A stretch of DNA of 6,208 nucleotides. Source: an uncultured Lachnospiraceae bacterium (GTDB taxonomy: Bacteria; Bacillota_A; Clostridia; Lachnospirales; Lachnospiraceae). Below are positions 1-6,157 of this stretch, piece by piece (position 1 is the first letter of the stretch; each line of letters opens with the position of its first letter). The DNA is taken from contig CAJLNC010000111.1 of assembly GCA_905207905.1 (NCBI GenBank), positions 1 to 6,208 on the forward strand. The letters are read 5' to 3'. A model generated the notes under the pieces. The model saw only the letters and a list, made by a program, of their open reading frames with translations, made no database searches and had not been told where the DNA came from. A program made the translations under genes and the position numbers.

Positions 1-5
1 TTTCG

Positions 6-56
6 GAGAAAAATCACCCGAAAGGGTACCGCCGGAGGTATTTTGCAGCATCCCCT
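6..56. repeat. Left arm of a long inverted repeat bracketing the window
   Basis: Positions 6-52 match the reverse complement of 6162-6208 at 45 of 47 bases, with mismatches at 24 and 26. Allowing one more mismatch at 53, the match runs to position 56 (48 of 51). Within the arm, plus-strand TACC (27-30) can pair with GGTA (37-40), followed by TTTT. ACCC (16-19) can pair with GGGT (24-27) around a GAAA loop. TTTCGG (1-6) can also pair with CCGAAA (18-23), which suggests the repeat unit may begin at or before position 1. Read on the minus strand, this arm lies downstream of the DUF1622 gene in the same orientation as the right arm lies downstream of the kinase gene. It could be a dispersed 3' element, a bidirectional terminator or a mobile-element end. 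No transposase is present to decide. Confidence 0.9.
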
Positions 57-65
57 CTTCGATTC

Positions 66-84
66 ATAGGAATTTCCTTCCTAT
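66..84. other. Perfect 7-bp inverted repeat (hairpin)
   Basis: ATAGGAA at 66-72 is the exact reverse complement of TTCCTAT at 78-84, with a 5-base loop. It lies between the terminator of the DUF1622 gene and the left repeat arm. Neither strand has a run of T directly after the stem, so it is not a typical intrinsic terminator by itself. It may protect the 3' end of read-through transcripts or be a remnant of a repeat element. The function is unknown. Confidence 0.5.
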
Positions 85-111
85 AAAACAAAAATGCTCC
101 GAAGGATTGCA
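85..111 (-). terminator. Intrinsic terminator of the DUF1622 gene
   Basis: On the minus strand the stem is TGC, a two-base bulge AA, then TCC, a TTC loop, and GGAGCA. It is followed at once by the T-rich tract TTTTTGTTTT (plus-strand 85-94). The stem begins about 18 bases after the TAA stop of the minus-strand gene. Position and structure fit a Rho-independent terminator, although the stem is short and bulged. Confidence 0.65.
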
Positions 112-128
112 CTGAGGCAGCATACGTT

Positions 129-473
129 TTACTTTGTTGTGGGAGGCTGCTGGGGTTGTACTTCCATCTCTTCATTTTTAATTTCCCAGTGGATCAGGAA
201 GGTGAGAATGGCCCGCAGGATAATGATCCCTGCGACGATGCCGATCTCCTGAAGATTGCGCACAATCACTGTGCGCAGAATCTCACTTCCCAGCTTAAAT
301 TCCAGTCCCATAGCCAGTCCTTTAGCCAGTGCAAGGCGGGTATCCGGCGCTTTTCGGACATAATTGACCAGTCCCTGAATCCCTGCGCAGGTGATGACAG
401 CCACGCCGATATACTCAAAGAGGAGCATGGCCAGATTCACAAAGCTGTGGAGAAATGTTTCTAACAATTCCAT
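129..473 (-). CDS. DUF1622 family small membrane protein
   Basis: This is a 114-residue membrane protein that I recognise as DUF1622, a family without an established function. Family-like features are the N-terminal MELLETFLHSFV stretch, a hydrophobic segment at about residues 12-38 (LLFEYIGVAVI), the central conserved GLEFKLGSEILRT (residues 56-68), and a second clear membrane segment at about 76-96 ending in FLIHWEIK. The tail is polar and rich in Pro and Gln. The ATG at 473 was chosen because AGGAAAGGAA lies 7 bases upstream on the minus strand and a good promoter sits just before it. The open frame continues upstream to 725, but that part would cross the promoter and looks non-coding. The gene is transcribed divergently from the exporter operon and shares its 270-bp regulatory region. 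A shared envelope-stress role is inference only. Confidence 0.88.
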   Translation of the reverse strand: MELLETFLHSFVNLAMLLFEYIGVAVITCAGIQGLVNYVRKAPDTRLALAKGLAMGLEFKLGSEILRTVIVRNLQEIGIVAGIIILRAILTFLIHWEIKNEEMEVQPQQPPTTK

Positions 474-506
474 AATGTTTTTCCTTTCCTTTTTGTAACT
501 GTTTTT

Positions 507-535
507 AGTATAGTCTTTGGCAGGAAAAATGTAAA
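507..535 (-). promoter_or_regulatory. Sigma-A-type promoter of the DUF1622 gene
   Basis: On the minus strand, TTTACA (535-530) is separated by exactly 17 bases from TATACT (512-507). Each hexamer matches the vegetative consensus at five of six positions. Transcription would start near 500, giving a leader of roughly 27 bases that contains the ribosome binding site. This is the best promoter in the window, and it suggests the DUF1622 gene has substantial basal expression. Confidence 0.75.
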
Positions 536-540
536 GGCAA

Positions 541-567
541 AGGTATTTAGAAAAATTTAAGATTTTT
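541..567 (-). promoter_or_regulatory. AT-rich tract upstream of the DUF1622 promoter (UP-element-like)
   Basis: The segment just upstream of the minus-strand -35 box is almost entirely A and T. It contains ATTTA at 545-549 and 555-559, one helical turn apart, and an AAAAAT/ATTTTT inverted repeat (551-556 and 562-567). Its place, about 40 to 67 bases before the expected start, fits an UP element for RNA polymerase alpha subunits. The 10-base repeat spacing would also fit tandem half-sites for an OmpR-family regulator. The sequence alone does not separate the two. Confidence 0.4.
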
Positions 568-603
568 TGGCTGGATGTTAATTTTGAGTTTATGGAAGAG
601 GAA

Positions 604-609
604 TACAAT
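604..609 (+). promoter_or_regulatory. Candidate -10 box for the exporter operon
   Basis: TACAAT at 604-609 matches five of six bases of the -10 consensus. The sequence 16 to 17 bases upstream (TTTTGA at 582-587) is a poor -35 box. A strong -10 with a weak -35 is typical of activator-dependent promoters and would fit control by the response regulator encoded downstream. If real, the transcript has a leader of about 130 bases before the TTG at 744. An alternative AT-rich site at 700-709 has no recognisable -35. Confidence 0.3.
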
Positions 610-648
610 AAAACCCATGGAAAATTCAGCAAACCATATGATGGGAAT

Positions 649-683
649 CGTTCTTCCCTTTGAGAGCGGTACAGAATTTTCTG
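649..683 (+). promoter_or_regulatory. Hairpin and palindrome upstream of the exporter operon
   Basis: CGTTCT (649-654) can pair with AGAGCG (663-668) with one G-T wobble and an 8-base loop. It is followed by the 12-bp palindrome CAGAATTTTCTG (672-683). They lie between the candidate -10 box and the ribosome binding site, so they could be a leader RNA structure or a protein operator. I cannot tell which, and short palindromes also occur by chance. Confidence 0.35.
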
Positions 684-743
684 AGCGACAAAATGTGGCT
701 TAAATATACGCCCTGGAGCGTACAAGGATGAGGAGGATTTATT

Positions 744-2270
744 TTGAAAGAAAAAAATGAAAAGAAAAAAAGAAAAAAGTGGCCTTTTGTTCTGGCGATC
801 GTGATTCTGCTGCTGATTGGAGCTGTGGTATCTTTGATCTGGTCAGGAAAAAAGACGCTGGAGGAGGCGGTGAATGCACAGACGACAGAGGCAGTGACCA
901 GAGGAGCCATTGCAGTGACCACAGAGGGCAGCGGTACTGTTGAGGCGGCTTCTACAAGAGCGCTGGCTCTGGAGTATGATGGCAAGCTGGAGACCATTTA
1001 TGTGGAGACGGGAGACCAGGTGAAAGTTGGAGACAAACTGGCGCTCTATGACCAGGAGGCTCTGGACGGAGTGATGGATGCCAAGGAGGCGGAGCTGGCA
1101 GAGCTGAACGACCAGATTGCTTCTATGGATGATTCCGGCAGTGAAACCATTAAAGCTCCGGTTTCCGGAAGGGTAAAGCGGATCTATGGGGCAAAGGATG
1201 ACGTGGTGTCCAAGGTAGAGGAACGTCACGGCGGAGTGGCGGAGATTTCCGGGGACGGCAAGCTGAAGGTGGAGTTTCCCTATGAAGGAAGCGCTCTGAG
1301 CGAGGGAGATTCTGTTACCGTGGAGTTTGACACCTATTCGGTGGCAGGCACTGTGGAGGCTGTAGAGGATGCGCTGGTAAAGGTAACGATTCCCGATGAT
1401 ACCAGATATCAGGTGGATACAGAAGCGGAGATCTGGGGAAAATCTGGAGAACGGCTGGGACAGGGACTGTTGGTTTCCAATAGACCCTATCTGGTGACCG
1501 CTTCCTATGGCATTATTGATGAGGTGAAGGTGGATAAGGAGACCTATGTGGATGCAGGGGATGTGATGTTTATCCGCAGGGATGCCAAGTATAATCAGGA
1601 ATATCTGGATCTTCTGGAGGAACGCCAGGAGAAGGTGGAGGAAATCCGGGAATTGAAGGAGTACCAGAAGAATCCGGTAATGACTTCTGAATTTGACGGT
1701 TATGTAGTGTCCATGGATGCACTGGAGGGGATGCCCTATGAGAAAGATCAGCAGTTTTGTACCATCGCAGATGCAGGAACCCTTTATCTGAAGGCGGAGA
1801 TTGATGAGCTGGATATCGACGGAGTTCAGGTGGGACAGACCGCTACCGTGGTATTCGATGCCTTTGAGGAGGAAACCTATGAGGGCGTGGTGGAAAAGAT
1901 CTCCGGAGTGGGAAATAACACGGGAGGAGTGACGACCTATACGGTTACCATTGCCATGGATGGAGATACCCGTCTGAAAAATGGAATGAGCGCCACTGCC
2001 ACAATCCTGATGGAGGAGAAAGAGGATGCCCTTCTCATTCCGGTGGATGCCATTGAGACCATTGACGGGGAAAAGTACGTGCAGGTGGCAGATGGATCAG
2101 AAACTCAGCGACGCAAGATAACCCTTGGACTGGTCAATGACGAGTATGCAGAGGTGACGGAAGGACTGAGTGAGGGAGAGCAGGTTGTGGTTATCGCCAG
2201 AAACAGTACAGATATTTTCACTACAATGATGCAGCAAGGGGAAGCTATGAGGCAGAGTGCAGGGAGGTAG
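744..2270 (+). CDS. HlyD/MacA-type membrane fusion protein (ABC exporter adaptor)
   Basis: This 508-residue adaptor links the ABC permease to the cell exterior or to substrate. A very basic start (KEKNEKKKRKK) is followed by one membrane anchor at about residues 13-33, with the rest outside. A biotinyl-lipoyl half (about 73-103), a short helical pair (104-130), the returning strand with APVSGRV (138-144) and a barrel-like domain (about 163-230) come first. The same order then repeats: lipoyl half 249-280, helix 281-308, return strand 311-324, barrel 337-421, and a membrane-proximal domain 428-487. The start is TTG, with AGGAGG at 731-736 seven bases upstream; the nearby ATG is out of frame. 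It is longer than classical MacA or B. subtilis YknX (both under 400 residues, from memory) because of the second module. A Gram-positive setting means no TolC partner. The family call is firm; the substrate is unknown. Confidence 0.93.
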   Translation: MKEKNEKKKRKKWPFVLAIVILLLIGAVVSLIWSGKKTLEEAVNAQTTEAVTRGAIAVTTEGSGTVEAASTRALALEYDGKLETIYVETGDQVKVGDKLALYDQEALDGVMDAKEAELAELNDQIASMDDSGSETIKAPVSGRVKRIYGAKDDVVSKVEERHGGVAEISGDGKLKVEFPYEGSALSEGDSVTVEFDTYSVAGTVEAVEDALVKVTIPDDTRYQVDTEAEIWGKSGERLGQGLLVSNRPYLVTASYGIIDEVKVDKETYVDAGDVMFIRRDAKYNQEYLDLLEERQEKVEEIRELKEYQKNPVMTSEFDGYVVSMDALEGMPYEKDQQFCTIADAGTLYLKAEIDELDIDGVQVGQTATVVFDAFEEETYEGVVEKISGVGNNTGGVTTYTVTIAMDGDTRLKNGMSATATILMEEKEDALLIPVDAIETIDGEKYVQVADGSETQRRKITLGLVNDEYAEVTEGLSEGEQVVVIARNSTDIFTTMMQQGEAMRQSAGR

Positions 2271-2275
2271 ATGGT

Positions 2276-2971
2276 TTGATCGAACTGGAGAACATTAAGA
2301 AAATCTATAGCCTGGGTGAGGAAGAAGTGCGGGCTTTGGATGGAGTTTCCCTGAATGTGATGGAACATGAATTTGTAGCCATTGTGGGGGCTTCCGGCAG
2401 CGGTAAGTCCACGCTGATGAACATTATCGGCTGCCTGGATACGGCGGATGAGGGAAACTACTATATCGACGGACAGGATATCACCAGTCTGAGCGAAAAA
2501 GAGCTGGCTACCATGCGGAACCGGAAGATCGGCTTTATTTTTCAGCAGTTTAACCTGCTGCCCAAGCTGACGGCTTATGAAAATGTGGAGCTTCCTTTGA
2601 TTTATCAGGGACTTCCGGCCAAAGAGCGGAAGGAGAGAACGCTTGAGGCTCTGGAACGGGTGGGCTTGTCGAAGCGTATCCATCACAGGCCTAACCAGCT
2701 TTCTGGAGGACAGCAGCAGAGAGTGGCTGTGGCAAGAGCCCTGGCGACTCAACCATCTCTGATTCTGGCGGATGAACCTACGGGGAATCTGGATTCCAAA
2801 TCCAGCAGAGACATTATGGGACTGATTCATGAACTTCATGAGCAGGGGAATACCATTATTCTTATCACGCACGATGACGGGATTGCAGCAACCGCGGAGC
2901 GTCAAGTGCGGATCATGGACGGAAAAATCGTGTCAGATACCAGAGCGGGCGTAAGGAGGAAGGAAGAATGA
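2276..2971 (+). CDS. MacB/LolD/YknY-type ABC transporter ATP-binding protein
   Basis: This 231-residue nucleotide-binding subunit hydrolyses ATP to drive the permease encoded next. All motifs are present: Walker A GASGSGKST (38-46), Q-loop Gln90, signature LSGGQQQ (142-148), Walker B LILADE (162-167), D-loop NLDS (171-174) and H-loop His199. Length and motif wording are typical of the MacB/LolD class, here as a separate protein and not fused to the permease as in MacB. The start is TTG at 2276 with GGGAGG (2262-2267) eight bases upstream, inside the last codons of the adaptor gene. An ATG at 2271 is out of frame and gives only two codons. The stop overlaps the permease start as ATGA, which indicates translational coupling. 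Confidence 0.95.
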   Translation: MIELENIKKIYSLGEEEVRALDGVSLNVMEHEFVAIVGASGSGKSTLMNIIGCLDTADEGNYYIDGQDITSLSEKELATMRNRKIGFIFQQFNLLPKLTAYENVELPLIYQGLPAKERKERTLEALERVGLSKRIHHRPNQLSGGQQQRVAVARALATQPSLILADEPTGNLDSKSSRDIMGLIHELHEQGNTIILITHDDGIAATAERQVRIMDGKIVSDTRAGVRRKEE

Positions 2972-4134
2972 AGGTAAGGCAGTCCATTAAAATGGCCTGG
3001 GGAGCCATTATTTCTAATAAAATGCGGTCGTTCCTTACCATGCTGGGCATCATTATCGGCGTATGTTCTGTGACGCTTCTGATCTCACTGGTTCAGGGCG
3101 GAACGGGAAGCATTACAGAATCTATGGAGGATCTGGGCGGAGATCAGATCATTGTCTCTGTGACCGACACTCACAAGAAGCTTACCTACCATGAGCTTCA
3201 ATCTTTGGAGGGAACAGGAGGTATCAAAACCATTTCTCCCTATCTGTCCGGAAACGGAGTGGCAGTGGCAGAAGGAAATTCTGCGGAGGTGTCAATCAAC
3301 GGCATTACCCCTGCTTATCAGGACGTGCAGGGACTGGATGTGGAGCATGGACGTCAGTTTACAGATCTGGATATGGAAAAGCGGCTGGATGTGTGCATTG
3401 TGGGAACGGAAGTGGCTACAGATCTGTTTGGCACCACCCAGGTTCTAAATAGCAGGATCCGGGTAAATGGTTATGATTACCGGGTGGTGGGAGTTTTGGA
3501 AAAGCAGGATGAGGCTATGCTGAACGGAACCGGAAACAGCGTCTATATCCCCTTTACCAACGCACAGAGACTTTTAAAGCAGACTGCTATCACCGGTTTT
3601 TATCTGTCTGCCAGAGAAGAAGAGGCGCTGTCCCAGGCCCAGGATACCATTGATGGATATCTGGAGAAAAAGTTTGGATCCGATGAGGGGTACACGATTC
3701 TGAATATGTCCAACATTGTGGATATGATGAATACCGTGATGAGTACCCTCTCCCTGATGCTGGGAGGAATCGCGGCGATCTCGCTTCTGGTGGGAGGGAT
3801 TGGTATTATGAACATCATGCTGGTGTCTGTCACAGAAAGAACCAGGGAAATCGGAATCCGAAAGGCCATTGGGGCTCAGCGAAGCGATATTACCGTACAA
3901 TTTATGATTGAATCCGTGTTTATTTCTTTGATCGGTGGTATAATTGGGATGGGCATCAGCCAGCTGGTGCTCTGGATTTTAAATATTCTGTTTCAGGATT
4001 ACCATTTTGCCATCTCGCTGTCCGTGGGAGCGCTGGCTTTGGGATTTTCTGTGGCGGTGGGATTGATCTTTGGCATCTATCCGGCCAACAAGGCGGCAAA
4101 ATTAAAGCCCATCAATGCCCTCCATTACGAATAA
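2968..4134 (+). CDS. MacB/FtsX-type ABC transporter permease
   Basis: This 388-residue permease has the MacB topology: TM1 at about residues 20-42, a large extracellular domain (about 45-255, MacB_PCD type) and three C-terminal membrane segments (about 258-285, 312-342 and 350-372) forming the FtsX domain. The ERTREIGIRKAIGA stretch (290-303) after TM2 and the C-terminal PANKAAKLKPINALHYE are family hallmarks. With its separate ATPase it resembles the YknYZ arrangement, in which the transporter works by mechanotransmission and not by a channel through the membrane. The ATG at 2968 overlaps the ATPase stop codon, and AAGGAGGA at 2953-2960 provides the ribosome binding site. It probably exports or expels a peptide or hydrophobic compound; the sequence does not show which. 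Confidence 0.94.
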   Translation: MKVRQSIKMAWGAIISNKMRSFLTMLGIIIGVCSVTLLISLVQGGTGSITESMEDLGGDQIIVSVTDTHKKLTYHELQSLEGTGGIKTISPYLSGNGVAVAEGNSAEVSINGITPAYQDVQGLDVEHGRQFTDLDMEKRLDVCIVGTEVATDLFGTTQVLNSRIRVNGYDYRVVGVLEKQDEAMLNGTGNSVYIPFTNAQRLLKQTAITGFYLSAREEEALSQAQDTIDGYLEKKFGSDEGYTILNMSNIVDMMNTVMSTLSLMLGGIAAISLLVGGIGIMNIMLVSVTERTREIGIRKAIGAQRSDITVQFMIESVFISLIGGIIGMGISQLVLWILNILFQDYHFAISLSVGALALGFSVAVGLIFGIYPANKAAKLKPINALHYE

Positions 4135-4286
4135 AAAACAGTGGCCTTATAGCAGCAGGCAGAAACAGGCGCATTGGAGAAAAGTCAGGATGGGGGACCC
4201 AGAAGGCGCGGAGCAAAGAAGACGGAACAGAGCAGAAACGTAAAAAGAAAAAGACAGGGCGGTATCAGAAGAAGGGGGGCGGAGTC
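4135..4286 (+). other. Purine-rich spacer between permease and regulator genes
   Basis: These 152 bases separate exporter and regulatory genes. From about 4176 to 4284 roughly four-fifths of the plus-strand bases are purines. No stem followed by a T-run is present, so there is no visible terminator, and transcription may continue from the exporter genes into the regulator genes. The only promoter-like match (TTACGA 4125-4130, 17 bases, TATAGC 4148-4153) is weak. The frame of the regulator gene is open through the whole spacer but lacks a usual start codon upstream of the TTG at 4287. Confidence 0.6.
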
Positions 4287-4955
4287 TTGTTTCAAATCAT
4301 GATCGTGGAGGATGATCCCAGCGCTGCCAGACTGGAGCAGGCCATCCTGACCCATGAGGGATATGACACGATTCTGGCGGAGAACGGTGCCAGGGCTTTG
4401 GAACTTTTGGATCAGCACCATGTGGATCTGATGGTGCTCGATCTGATGATGCCGGTGATGGACGGTTACGGGCTGACAGAGACGCTGCGGAAGAGTGGCA
4501 GCGATATTCCAATTCTAATGCTGACGGCAAAGCAGCTTCCGGCAGATAAGTACAGAGGATTTCAGGCGGGTACCGATGATTATATGACAAAACCGGTGGA
4601 TGAGGAAGAATTTTTGCTGCGGATCAAGGCGCTGCTGCGCCGGGCAGGGATCGTTCACGATCGCTGTCTGAAAGTAGGGGCAGTAACCTTGGATTACGAT
4701 GCCCTTACTGTTTCCAGAGAGGGGAGAATCCAGACGCTTCCCCCCAAGGAATTTTATCTGCTGTATAAGCTGCTGTCCTACCCGGACCGGATTTTTACCA
4801 GAATCCAACTGATGGATGAGATCTGGGGAATGGAGACTGCGGATACGACGGTAAACGTGCATATTAACCGGCTGCGGAAGCGGTTTGAACAGTACCCAGA
4901 ATTTGAGATCATGGCCATAAGGGGAATCGGGTACAAGGCGGTTCTTCATTCCTGA
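4287..4955 (+). CDS. OmpR/PhoB-family response regulator
   Basis: This 222-residue transcription factor has a receiver domain (about 2-118) and a winged-helix DNA-binding domain (about 128-220). Receiver landmarks are acidic Asp9 and Asp10, phospho-acceptor Asp52 in LDLMMP, Thr80 and Lys102 in TKP. The output domain has the usual LPPKEFYLLYKLL helix, the TTVNVHINRLRKRF recognition helix region (187-200) and the terminal RGIGYK wing. The start is TTG at 4287 with AAGGGGG (4272-4278) eight bases upstream. Starting at the ATG at 4299 would remove most of the first beta strand (FQIMIVEDD), so TTG is preferred. It lies 14 bases before the kinase gene and is most likely phosphorylated by it. Probable targets are the exporter promoter and the divergent region 474-743; this is inferred from position only. 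Confidence 0.93.
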   Translation: MFQIMIVEDDPSAARLEQAILTHEGYDTILAENGARALELLDQHHVDLMVLDLMMPVMDGYGLTETLRKSGSDIPILMLTAKQLPADKYRGFQAGTDDYMTKPVDEEEFLLRIKALLRRAGIVHDRCLKVGAVTLDYDALTVSREGRIQTLPPKEFYLLYKLLSYPDRIFTRIQLMDEIWGMETADTTVNVHINRLRKRFEQYPEFEIMAIRGIGYKAVLHS

Positions 4956-4956
4956 G

Positions 4957-4987
4957 GCGAAAGGCAGCCATGGGGCGGTTTTTTCGC
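4957..4987 (+). promoter_or_regulatory. Predicted hairpin with the kinase start codon in its loop
   Basis: GCGAAA (4957-4962) pairs with TTTCGC (4982-4987). The stem continues with two G-T wobbles, C4965-G4978, one A-G mismatch and GCC (4967-4969) with GGC (4974-4976), leaving ATGG (4970-4973) as the loop, which holds the ATG start of the kinase gene. The weak ribosome binding site AAAGG (4960-4964) would be in the stem. Such a fold could limit kinase translation relative to the regulator. The TTTTTT at 4979-4984 also makes it look a little like a terminator. The fold is by eye, without energies. Confidence 0.4.
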
Positions 4988-6151
4988 GGGACAACAGAGG
5001 GAAAGAAGGATGGGAAGGAAATAAAGAAAGGAAGAACAGCGGTCTTGGGAGAAAAAAGAGAATGTTGGAAAACTAGGGAGAAAAGTGCTGGCACCTGCGC
5101 CGGAGAGGGCAAGTCTGGAAAAGGGCTTTTTCCAAGCAGTCTTACTCTGCGGTTTGCCATAGGGATTTTCGTGCTTCTGCTGTTGGATGTGCTGATCTGC
5201 AGCGTGTTTGTGCTGCTTTTGCTTCATCTGGGCTACTGGTCTTGGGACCATGTCAAACAATGGTGGGAGCCTTTGATCCTCCTGGCAGGATCCAGCGTGA
5301 TCTTAGGCAGCGGCCTTTCGGTTTTATTCAGCAGAAGTTTTTTAGCGCCGGTACAGAATGCAGTCTGGATGGCTGATCGTCTGGCAGAGGGAGATTTTCA
5401 GGCAAGGATGGAGCCGGAGGGAGGCCGGGAGATGCGGCGGCTGGCAGAGAGCTTCAACCATATGGCCCGGGAGCTGGGCAGTCTTGAGCTGCTGCGTTCC
5501 GATTTTGTCAATGATTTTTCCCATGAATTTAAAACGCCGATTGCTTCCATCAGAGGATTTGCCAGGATGCTTCAGCGGGAGGATCTTTCCGGGGAGGAGC
5601 GCAGGGAATACCTGGAGATTATCGTCCGTGAATCCAACCGGCTTACAGATCTGGCAACGAATGTACTGAATTTATCTAAACTTGAGAAGCAGACGATCCT
5701 TTCAGGTCAGACCGAGTTTAACTGCACAGAACAGCTGAGAAGGGCGCTGGCGCTGCTGGAACCAAGATGGTCCAAAAAGGAGCAGCAGTTTTTGTTTGAG
5801 GGAGATGAAATCTTCCTTACAGGAAATAAGGAGCTGCTGGATCAGGTTTGGATTAATCTTTTGGACAATGCCATTAAATTTTCACCGGAAAAAAGTGTCA
5901 TTAAGATTCTGTTTCGGAAAAGGCCGGGATGTGTGCTGTTTACCCTGACGGATCAGGGGCCGGGTATGGGGCCGGAAGAGCAGAAGCATGTGTTTGAAAA
6001 GTTTTATCAGGGAGATGGGTCCAGAAACGTCAGCGGAAATGGCCTTGGGCTTTCAATTGCAAAAAGAATTGTAGAGCTTCACAGAGGAAACATAGAAATT
6101 GTGAAATCCGATGAGAGGGGAACCATTTTTGAGGTGAGTCTGCCATTATAA
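4970..6151 (+). CDS. Sensor histidine kinase (HAMP, HisKA, HATPase_c)
   Basis: This 393-residue membrane kinase autophosphorylates and passes phosphate to the regulator encoded just upstream. After about 55 basic, Gly-rich residues come TM1 (about 60-86), a short outside loop (about 87-100, HLGYWSWDHVKQWW), TM2 (101-122), HAMP (about 123-172), HisKA with His185 in HEFKTP (185-190, including Thr189 expected for phosphatase activity), and an ATPase domain. The ATPase domain has N-box NLLDN (296-300), DQGPG (328-332), FEKF (342-345) and GNGLGL (356-361). All catalytic motifs are intact. The ATG at 4970 has only a weak AAAGG five bases upstream. An in-frame TTG at 5045, with AAAGGAAG at 5027-5034, would give 368 residues and a more usual N-terminus, so the start is uncertain. 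The very short loop suggests sensing at or within the membrane. Confidence 0.92.
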   Translation: MGRFFRGTTEGKKDGKEIKKGRTAVLGEKRECWKTREKSAGTCAGEGKSGKGLFPSSLTLRFAIGIFVLLLLDVLICSVFVLLLLHLGYWSWDHVKQWWEPLILLAGSSVILGSGLSVLFSRSFLAPVQNAVWMADRLAEGDFQARMEPEGGREMRRLAESFNHMARELGSLELLRSDFVNDFSHEFKTPIASIRGFARMLQREDLSGEERREYLEIIVRESNRLTDLATNVLNLSKLEKQTILSGQTEFNCTEQLRRALALLEPRWSKKEQQFLFEGDEIFLTGNKELLDQVWINLLDNAIKFSPEKSVIKILFRKRPGCVLFTLTDQGPGMGPEEQKHVFEKFYQGDGSRNVSGNGLGLSIAKRIVELHRGNIEIVKSDERGTIFEVSLPL

Positions 6152-6157
6152 AAATAT

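Noticed and set aside
156..464. Plus-strand open frame inside the DUF1622 gene
   Set aside because: Fully antisense to a recognised family member; no domain and no good ribosome binding site.
474..725. Upstream extension of the DUF1622 reading frame to 725
   Set aside because: It would run through the promoter and ribosome binding site found at 481-535, has AT-rich non-coding composition and matches nothing in the family, which begins at the MELLETFL motif.
2105..2905. Long minus-strand open frame (266 codons) opposite the ATPase gene
   Set aside because: It lies almost wholly antisense to a gene with all ABC motifs, shows no recognisable domain and has no ribosome binding site that I can see. 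It is a shadow of the codon pattern.
4125..4153. Promoter in front of the regulator gene
   Set aside because: TTACGA and TATAGC have correct 17-base spacing but match the consensus at only three and four positions, and the -35 lies inside the permease gene. It is not strong enough to list as a feature.
4515..4994. Minus-strand open frame (159 codons) opposite the response regulator
   Set aside because: Antisense to a clear receiver/winged-helix gene and without family features.
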